From: Rhodanobacter sp. AS-Z3
Lineage (GTDB): Bacteria; Pseudomonadota; Gammaproteobacteria; Xanthomonadales; Rhodanobacteraceae
NCBI RefSeq assembly: GCF_029224025.1
Contig: NZ_CP119392.1
Span: forward strand, 3,433,001 to 3,497,000
Length of the DNA stretch: 64,000 bases
Reading direction: 5' to 3'
Below, piece by piece: positions 57,199 through 64,000 of this stretch. Under the pieces are notes generated by a model, which was given only the letters and a program-made list of their open reading frames with translations, was not told where the DNA came from and did no database searches. The first letter of the stretch is position 1; every line of letters starts with the position of its first letter. The translations under genes and the position numbers were made by a program.

Positions 57199-57242
57199 CG
57201 GTTGCCGTATCATACATGATCGGTTGCCGCTCGGTTGCCGTT
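57199..57242 (+). repeat. Three 11-bp repeats near attR (likely integrase arm sites)
   Basis: CGGTTGCCGTA at 57199-57209, CGGTTGCCGCT at 57221-57231 and CGGTTGCCGTT at 57232-57242, matching the pair near attL. Farther right, AGACGC occurs three times (57270-57352), which could be a second binding set. Confidence 0.7.
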
Positions 57243-57358
57243 CGTAGCCAGCTTACCCTAGACTCGCCTAGACGCCGTCAGACGCCTTAATTACCATTTT
57301 TCAACTACTTACGAAATAAACCAGACTTGACTAGATCGCCATAGACGCTGAGAACCTT

Positions 57359-57405
57359 GATTGAAAATCCCCGTGTCGGCGGTTCGATTCCGTCCCCGGC
57401 CACCA
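57359..57405 (+). repeat. attR (tRNA-Phe 3' end duplicate)
   Basis: 47-bp exact copy of the tRNA-Phe 3' end including CCA. It lacks the 5' half, so it is not a functional tRNA gene. Confidence 0.95.
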
Positions 57406-57423
57406 TGTTTTTCAGTTTGTTGC

Positions 57424-57452
57424 AGAAGCCGCACTCGTTGCGGCTTTTGTTT
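57424..57452 (+). terminator. Displaced original tRNA-Phe terminator
   Basis: Stem AAGCCGCA/TGCGGCTT (57426-57433 with 57439-57446), loop CTCGT, then TTGTTT. Before insertion this would have followed the tRNA-Phe gene directly. Confidence 0.75.
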
Positions 57453-58141
57453 GCGCGCCAGAAACGTGTCGGTGGGGCAGCTTGCGTGGCCCGGTCGTTG
57501 TTGCTGCAGCGATCAGGGGCGGACGAACAGGAACGGGATCGCCCTATTTCCAGTAACCATTCGCCGCGCCGATGCTGGCGAATTCCGCCGCAACCACCTA
57601 GCCAATCGGGATGGGCGCCATGGCATCGTTGGCGTAAATGTCTCGCAGTTTGACGCGAACAGCCTCATCCGGCCGGGTTGACTTGACGAGCAGTCGCGCC
57701 ATCGTCAGCGCGAGCTGGCGGTGCGCTTCGGGGCTGGCGATGAGCAGGGTATGGCCGGGCAGCTGGGTGCCGTCTATCAGCGGACTCCTTCGGGATATGG
57801 GGAGGGCCCGGCGGACGCAAGACTTGCGTCACTGGCGCGCAGCGTATTGCCGGATCTTGGCGAGGACAGCTCAAACGTGCCGGATTGCATGCGGGCATGG
57901 CCGCTGCGGGTCACTCCGCGACAACTTTTGCGGCATCCGGCAACCTTTGGCTCGCGCACATTGGGGTCATGCGGCCAGGCTGCAGGTACTGCCGCCAGAC
58001 CCGCTTTGCGGGCGCCGCAACACGCCCTTATCACGATCCGCAGCGTCCAAATTGTGACCGCAGCCACGAAATGCCGCCCTTGGCATGAATGCTGCTTTAT
58101 CGTCTGTCGAGCCACTTCGAAAACTTTCTACGGAAACATCC
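57453..58141. other. Gene-poor stretch with a possible gene remnant
   Basis: No convincing intact gene. On the minus strand at about 57599-57790, one frame reads as a plausible protein C-terminus (LIDGTQLPGHTLLIASPEAH, ending DIYANDAMAPIPIG before a TAG), but it has an in-frame stop a little upstream and no start. The longer open frames here look like shadows with low-complexity Pro/Arg/Ala composition. Confidence 0.45.
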
Positions 58142-58465
58142 ATGGACGACGTCAGCAAATCTTTCAGCATCGACAGCACGCCGCAACTGTTGGCCGACCG
58201 CTTGCGTCGACGTTACGTGCGCTGTCGGGAGTCACTGGCCACGTTCATCCCACAGGCACCGGCAGCGCTCATGGAGACACGTACTCCGGTGCTGTTGAGC
58301 GTGGTTCCGGGAGGCAAGGCTGCCGCCCCTGTGCAGGTGATCTCCAACGCCTCGGCAGATCGCTTCTCCACGCTGTTCTCGCAGGCCTACAGTGCCGCCC
58401 GCCAGACCCAGAGTGACGCGCTCTCCAGCACGCTTGATCGTGTCAGGCAGCGCCTCTCGGCCTGA
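58142..58465 (+). CDS. Small hypothetical protein
   Basis: 107 residues from the ATG at 58142 (GGAAA nine bases upstream). Polar, likely helical: MDDVSKSFSIDSTPQLLADRLRRRYVRCRESLATFIPQ, with an Ala/Gly-rich centre and a C-terminal amphipathic stretch (SQAYSAARQTQSDALSSTLDRVRQRL). No membrane segment, no motif I recognise. An in-frame ATG at 58085 is less likely, as it has no ribosome site. Confidence 0.55.
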   Translation: MDDVSKSFSIDSTPQLLADRLRRRYVRCRESLATFIPQAPAALMETRTPVLLSVVPGGKAAAPVQVISNASADRFSTLFSQAYSAARQTQSDALSSTLDRVRQRLSA

Positions 58466-58576
58466 GTGATCGAGGCGCGCAGAGCCATCGACCGGTAATC
58501 CGCTTACTTTCACAACTTCAACGAATCCTCAGGTATAGGCTGACCCAAGCCGTCATCTCAATAACGCCGCGAGCCC

Positions 58577-58855
58577 ATGACTTCCCCGAAATACGATTTC
58601 CGCCAGTTCCAGGAAGAACTCGCCAAGCTTGAACAGAAGATGGAGAAGCAGCAGGTCGCCAAGCCGCTTGGCAAGAAAGCGCTTGCCGCGCAGCGGATGG
58701 CGATGGCTCGCGATGAATTTCTCGCCCTGCGCAAACGTCATGGATTGAGCGTGGCCGACGTGGTGGCCTTCTTTCCCGAAGAGGAAGGCATCGCCTACCT
58801 GCAGGAACTGATTGCCGCCGCACAAGCAAAACCGCGGCGCACGCGCAAAGTCTGA
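58577..58855 (+). CDS. Small charged protein, unknown
   Basis: 92 residues, Lys/Glu/Gln-rich and helical in the first half (YDFRQFQEELAKLEQKMEKQQVAK), then LRKRHGLSVADVVAFFPEEEGIAYLQELIAA and a basic tail (KPRRTRKV). The coiled first half and basic end recall H-NS-like nucleoid proteins, but the H-NS DNA-binding motif is missing, so I leave it unnamed. Confidence 0.65.
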   Translation: MTSPKYDFRQFQEELAKLEQKMEKQQVAKPLGKKALAAQRMAMARDEFLALRKRHGLSVADVVAFFPEEEGIAYLQELIAAAQAKPRRTRKV

Positions 58856-58988
58856 ATTCACCGGACCGCTCAAGCGCGCGGCTGTCCTCGTGGTCATGTC
58901 GAAGGCTGCCGCACTGGGCGAGCCAATAGACCGGCAGCGAAATGCTGACTAGTATCGGAGCAATCTTCCCTGCGACAGGTGATTGCCC

Positions 58989-60641
<1,653 letters not shown>

Positions 60642-60659
60642 GTCCGAAACGCGGTCACG

Positions 60660-60686
60660 CCTCTCCACCGCTTGCGGGTGGAGAGG
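60660..60686. terminator. Hairpin between convergent genes
   Basis: Ten-bp stem CCTCTCCACC/GGTGGAGAGG around a short loop, 18 bp after the M28 peptidase stop and before the convergent GH13 gene. No T-run on either side. Confidence 0.5.
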
Positions 60687-60737
60687 CGGCGATGTGTTGA
60701 AGCCGGCTCACCGGCGCGCCTGCAGCGTTGCCAGCTT

Positions 60738-62360
60738 CTACTTCCTGCCGGCGAACCACACCCCGTAACCGGGCAAGTGCAGCTGGATGCCCTCCAGACT
60801 GCCCTGCTGCAAACCGTGGCCCTCCAGCGGCTGCAGGCTGACCAGCTCATCAGGCAGCGAAAGCGTGAGCGCCGCCTCGGACAGGTTGAACGCCACCAGC
60901 ACGAGCTGATCACCCAGACGGCGAGTGAACGCCAGGATCGGCTCGGCAGTATCGAGAAAAGCGATATCGCCCCAGCGCAATGCCGGTTGCCCATGACGCC
61001 AGTGCATGAAGTTGCGGAAGCCATGGAGCACCGAATGGGGATCGGCTTCCTGCCGGCTCACGGCCAGCGCGTGGTGCTCCGACGGCACTGGCAACCACGG
61101 CGTGCCGTGACTGAATCCGGCGTGCACATCGGCATCGTTCCATGGCATCGGCGTGCGACAGCCATCGCGCCCCTTGAACTGCGGCCAGAAGGCAATGCCG
61201 TAGGGGTCCTGCAACGCCTCGAACGGCAACTCGGCCTCGGTCAGGCCAAGCTCCTCGCCCTGATAAACGCATACCGAGCCGCGCAACGAACAAACCATCG
61301 CGGTCAACAGATTCGCCAGCTTGCCCGATGAGCGACCTTTGCCCCAGCGCGTCAGCACGCGTTCGACATCGTGGTTGGAAATCGCCCAGCACGGCCAGCC
61401 TTCGGTCATCTGCGCTTCCAGCGTCTGCACCGTGCCGCGGATGTGTGCGGCGCTGAAATCGTCGGTGAGCAGCTCGAAGCTGTAACCCATGTGCAGGCGG
61501 CCCGCACGGGTGTACTCGGCCATCGTCGCCAGCGAATCTTCCGAGGAAATTTCGCCCAGTGCCGCCACATCCGTATAGCCGTCCATCAGCGCACGCAGCT
61601 CACCCAGAAAGGCGAGGTTTTCCGGCTGGGTATTGTTGAAATAGTGGTACTGGAATGCGTAGGGGTTATCCGGACTGAAGCCTCGACCAACGCGCTTGTC
61701 CTTTGGCTTCGGCGGGTTATCGCGCAGCGCGCGATCGTGAAAGCAGAAGTTGATGGCGTCCAGCCGAAAGCCATCGACGCCCTTGTCGAGCCAGAAACGC
61801 ACGCTGTCGAGAATGGCCGCGCGCACATCGGCATGATGGAAATTCAGATCGGGCTGCGAGGTCAGGAAGTTGTGCAGGTAATACTGGCCGCGGCGCGGCT
61901 CCCATTGCCACGCCGAACCACCAAACAGCGACAGCCAGTTGTTCGGCGCACTGCCATCGTCTTTTGCGTCAGCCCAGACATACCAGTCAGCCTTTGCATT
62001 GTCGCGACTCTCGCGGCTTTCACGGAACCAGGCATGCTCGTTCGAGGTGTGACTGAGCACCTGATCGATCATCACTTTCAGATTCAGCGCATGCGCCTTC
62101 GCCAGCAGTACATCGAAATCTTCCAGCGATCCAAACAGCGGGTCGACATCGCGATAGTCAGCAATGTCATAACCGAAATCAGCCATCGGCGACTTGAAGA
62201 ACGGCGCCACCCAGATCGCATCCACGCCAAGGCTGGCCACGTAATCGAGCCGCGCGATGATGCCCGGCAAATCGCCTACCCCGTCACCATTGGTGTCGAG
62301 GAAACTGCGCGGGTAGATCTGGTAGGTGACGGCTCCGCGCCACCAGGGTGCATCAGTCAT
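60738..62360 (-). CDS. GH13 alpha-glucosidase
   Basis: 540 residues. The (beta/alpha)8 fold motifs are complete: region I DQVLSHTS, region II GFRLDAIN (nucleophile Asp201), region III ALGEISS (acid Glu270), region IV SNHDVER (Asp331). The QIYPRSFLDTNGDGVGDLPGI start and the region II sequence fit the oligo-1,6-/alpha-glucosidase group (GH13_23-like). No signal peptide, so the enzyme is cytoplasmic. It hydrolyses maltose, sucrose-like or related alpha-glucosides. It is divergent from a TonB receptor gene. Confidence 0.93.
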   Translation of the reverse strand: MTDAPWWRGAVTYQIYPRSFLDTNGDGVGDLPGIIARLDYVASLGVDAIWVAPFFKSPMADFGYDIADYRDVDPLFGSLEDFDVLLAKAHALNLKVMIDQVLSHTSNEHAWFRESRESRDNAKADWYVWADAKDDGSAPNNWLSLFGGSAWQWEPRRGQYYLHNFLTSQPDLNFHHADVRAAILDSVRFWLDKGVDGFRLDAINFCFHDRALRDNPPKPKDKRVGRGFSPDNPYAFQYHYFNNTQPENLAFLGELRALMDGYTDVAALGEISSEDSLATMAEYTRAGRLHMGYSFELLTDDFSAAHIRGTVQTLEAQMTEGWPCWAISNHDVERVLTRWGKGRSSGKLANLLTAMVCSLRGSVCVYQGEELGLTEAELPFEALQDPYGIAFWPQFKGRDGCRTPMPWNDADVHAGFSHGTPWLPVPSEHHALAVSRQEADPHSVLHGFRNFMHWRHGQPALRWGDIAFLDTAEPILAFTRRLGDQLVLVAFNLSEAALTLSLPDELVSLQPLEGHGLQQGSLEGIQLHLPGYGVWFAGRK

Positions 62361-62792
62361 TTAGCCTGTCCCCGCAACGTAAAACGGGGGCACTCGGCCA
62401 CCCGTCGTTGAACATGAGTCAGCTTAACTTCGAGCCCATGACAACCGGTGCGTATGTGCATACGTATTCATTTGTGCTGCGGTTGCGACATGTCACGTGC
62501 ATCACAGCACCGGTTGCAGATCGCAGGTTCTTGGCACACCTTAGGCAGCGCGGGCGTTACCCCACCAATACCCGTCACCCGCACCGCCAATGCTGCGCCG
62601 CAATAACCACCGGTTGGTGCCCAAGATGAATACGTATGCAGGAATTGCTTCACTGCAGAACGGCCGACCTACTATGAGCCCACGCTGCCGAAAGCCTCGA
62701 CAGCGCACCTGCCGACGGTCGTCGCCGACGGAAGCGCGGGGGATTCACATAACCGAAGATCGACGGCGGCAAAATTTGCGGGAGGGGATTAC
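62361..62792. promoter_or_regulatory. Divergent regulatory region with paired operators
   Basis: A 15-bp palindromic site TGCATACGTATTCAT (62457-62471) is repeated in perfect inverse at 62626-62640. CACCGGTTG or its inverse occurs at 62442-62450, 62508-62516 and 62608-62616. Both motifs have a central CG as in LacI-family operators, so I infer a LacI-type sugar regulator acting on the glucosidase and receptor genes. Confidence 0.65.
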
Positions 62793-64000
62793 ATGGTTCT
62801 GAAACATAACTTGCTGGCGTTGGCGATTGCATCGGTCTGCTTTGGCGTGAGTGCCACGGCTTATGCGGCAAGCGCTCCCCAGACTGATCAGCCGCAGAGC
62901 AGTCAAGAGCAGTCGACTACGGCAACGACTGACAAGGACGCCAAGGCTGACGGCAAGCACAAGGCGCAGAAGCTGCAGGCCGTCGAAGTCAACGGCTTCG
63001 TCAGCAGCATCGAGAATTCCACCGCGCTCAAGCGCAACGCCAGCAGCATCGTCGAGGCCGTCTCGGCCGAGCAGGTCGGCAAATTGCCGGGCGTGAGTAT
63101 TGCCGACACGCTGGGCCGCGTTCCGGGTCTTGCCGTGCAGACCGTCAACGGCCGTCCGCAGGTGCTCACGATCCACGGTCTCGGTCCGGACTTCTCGACC
63201 GCCCTGGTCAATGGCGGCCAGCAGGTCAGCACCTCCAACAACCGCGACGTGCAGTTCGATCAATACCCCTCCAGCTGGTTCGACAACGTCGTGGTGCATC
63301 TGAGCCCGTCGGCCAACCTGATCGGTCAGGGCCTGACCGGCACGGTCGACATGCACACCATTCGCCCGCTGGAAAAGAACGGCCCCGAGGCCGCCGTGAA
63401 TGCCCATCGCATCTGGAACGACATGTCCCAGCTGGCCGATGGCCCCGGCGTGAGCAACAAGGGCTACAACCTCAACGGCGTGTGGGTGAACCAGTTCGCT
63501 GACCACACCATCGGCGTCACCTTGGGCGTGGACATGGAATCCAATCCGGCCCAGATCGAACATCAGGCGCCATGGGGTTATCCAGGCGACGTCAACGGCA
63601 ATGCCGTGGTCGGCGGCTCGAAGAACTACGGCATCTCCGACACGATGAAGCGCAACGGCCTGCTGGCCACCGTGCAATGGCAGCCGAACGACCACTACAC
63701 CGGTACGTTTGATGCCACCTACGACAACTTCAAGGAACGGGCGCAGGCCAAGGGCATGGAGTTCCCGTTGTTCTACAGCTCTGCCCAGTTGCAGCCGGGT
63801 GGCAACGTCGAAAACGGCTTCATCCAGAGCGGCACCTACACCAACGTCAAGCCGGTCATCCGCAACGACTACAACAGCACCAGCGCCCGGGTCAGCAATT
63901 TCAACTGGGACAACAAGTTCACCATCAACGAAAACTGGACGGCGGATTTCGACGCGAACTACTCGCGCGCCACCCGCCATGACATCAACCTCGAAAGCTA
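62793..64000 (+). CDS. TonB-dependent outer-membrane receptor (continues past the right edge)
   Basis: At least 402 residues from the ATG at 62793 with a GGAGGGG ribosome site. Signal peptide NLLALAIASVCFGVSATAYAA, a Gln/Ser/Thr-rich linker, and the plug domain (SIVEAVSAEQVGKLPGVSIADTLGRVPGLAVQTVNGRPQVLTIHGLGPDFSTALVNG ... VVVHLSPSANLIGQGLTGTVDM), then the first barrel strands. It is of the Xanthomonas/Caulobacter type used for carbohydrates. Its position opposite an alpha-glucosidase suggests an alpha-glucoside or maltodextrin as ligand. Confidence 0.93.
   Translation, partial: MVLKHNLLALAIASVCFGVSATAYAASAPQTDQPQSSQEQSTTATTDKDAKADGKHKAQKLQAVEVNGFVSSIENSTALKRNASSIVEAVSAEQVGKLPGVSIADTLGRVPGLAVQTVNGRPQVLTIHGLGPDFSTALVNGGQQVSTSNNRDVQFDQYPSSWFDNVVVHLSPSANLIGQGLTGTVDMHTIRPLEKNGPEAAVNAHRIWNDMSQLADGPGVSNKGYNLNGVWVNQFADHTIGVTLGVDMESNPAQIEHQAPWGYPGDVNGNAVVGGSKNYGISDTMKRNGLLATVQWQPNDHYTGTFDATYDNFKERAQAKGMEFPLFYSSAQLQPGGNVENGFIQSGTYTNVKPVIRNDYNSTSARVSNFNWDNKFTINENWTADFDANYSRATRHDINLES

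Larger units (their letters stand above)
51162..57405. mobile_element. ~6.2-kb integrative element in tRNA-Phe carrying a BamHI-type restriction system
   Basis: Bounded by 47-bp perfect direct repeats of the tRNA-Phe 3' end. Contents from left: new tRNA terminator, tandem 11-bp repeats, AlpA-like regulator, TGTCCC inverted repeats, ParB/Srx-like protein, RHH-like protein, HNH-like protein, iteron array, methyltransferase, BamHI-like endonuclease, C protein with C-box, tyrosine integrase, tandem 11-bp repeats, attR. No conjugation, capsid, terminase or replication initiator gene is recognisable. Confidence 0.93.

Noticed and set aside
57359..57405. Second tRNA-Phe gene
   Set aside because: Only the 3' 47 bp are present; there is no acceptor 5' strand, D arm or anticodon 5' stem. 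It is attR.
57638..58416. Overlapping open frames of 139 and 231 codons on the plus strand after attR
   Set aside because: Arg/Pro/Ala-rich, mutually overlapping, no ribosome site; the second runs out of frame through the better-supported small gene at 58142-58465.
58577..58855. H-NS family nucleoid protein
   Set aside because: A helical charged N-terminus and basic tail are suggestive, but the H-NS DNA-binding motif is not there.

Overview
The window looks like a high-G+C gammaproteobacterial chromosome of the Xanthomonadales/Lysobacterales, most like Rhodanobacteraceae (Rhodanobacter, Dyella and relatives). This rests on FleQ, FlhF/FlhG and polar-type flagellar gene order, on mixed sigma-54/sigma-28 promoters, and on a Xanthomonas/Caulobacter-type TonB receptor. 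The genus is an inference; no rRNA is present.

Region 1 (1-42.3 kb) is one almost uninterrupted flagellar and chemotaxis locus. Reading leftwards from the centre: fliE-F-G-H-I-J-K (sigma-54 promoter at 19075-19090, terminator at 12091-12127), then fliL-M-N-O-P-Q-R-flhB-flhA-flhF-flhG-fliA-cheY-cheZ-cheA (sigma-54 promoter at 11943-11957; cheA runs off the left edge). To the right of fliE lie the master activator fleQ, a PilZ-like gene, fliT-like, fliS, fliD and fliC, then flgL-K-J-I-H-G-F-E-D-C-B (sigma-54 promoter at 36729-36743). Next come a divergent cheV / soluble chemoreceptor pair, flgA, flgM, flgN and an EAL-like/HDOD gene. Sigma-54 sites precede hook-basal-body operons. Sigma-28 (FliA) sites precede fliC, fliD, flgK, flgM, cheV and the chemoreceptor gene. 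This is the usual tiered hierarchy: FleQ and sigma-54 build the basal body, FlgM leaves through it, and FliA then switches on filament and chemotaxis genes.

Region 2 (42.3-51.2 kb) is housekeeping: a TMEM43-family membrane protein, gamma-glutamyltransferase with an overlapping ferredoxin gene, a lipoprotein, coaD, rsmD, ftsY, an AsmA-like protein, mutY, an iron-trafficking protein (YggX) and tRNA-Phe(GAA).

Region 3 (51.16-57.4 kb) is the most interesting part: a compact integrative element of about 6.2 kb inserted in the 3' end of tRNA-Phe, bounded by 47-bp perfect direct repeats (51162-51208 and 57359-57405). It encodes an AlpA-like regulator, a ParB/Srx-like protein with an HTH, a ribbon-helix-helix-like protein, an HNH-like protein, a tyrosine integrase, and a restriction-modification cargo. 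The nuclease is a clear homologue of BamHI, with a C controller protein, a recognisable C-box and a convergent methyltransferase. Its non-coding DNA holds a five-copy degenerate iteron array, tandem 11-bp repeats near both ends, TGTCCC inverted repeats, and a terminator that replaces the tRNA terminator the insertion displaced.

Region 4 (57.4-64 kb) is host DNA again: a gene-poor stretch with a possible gene remnant, two small unknown genes, a secreted M28-type peptidase, a GH13 alpha-glucosidase, and the start of a TonB-dependent receptor. The last two are divergent across a 430-bp region with two inverted 15-bp operator-like palindromes, suggesting a LacI-type controlled alpha-glucoside uptake locus that continues past the right edge.
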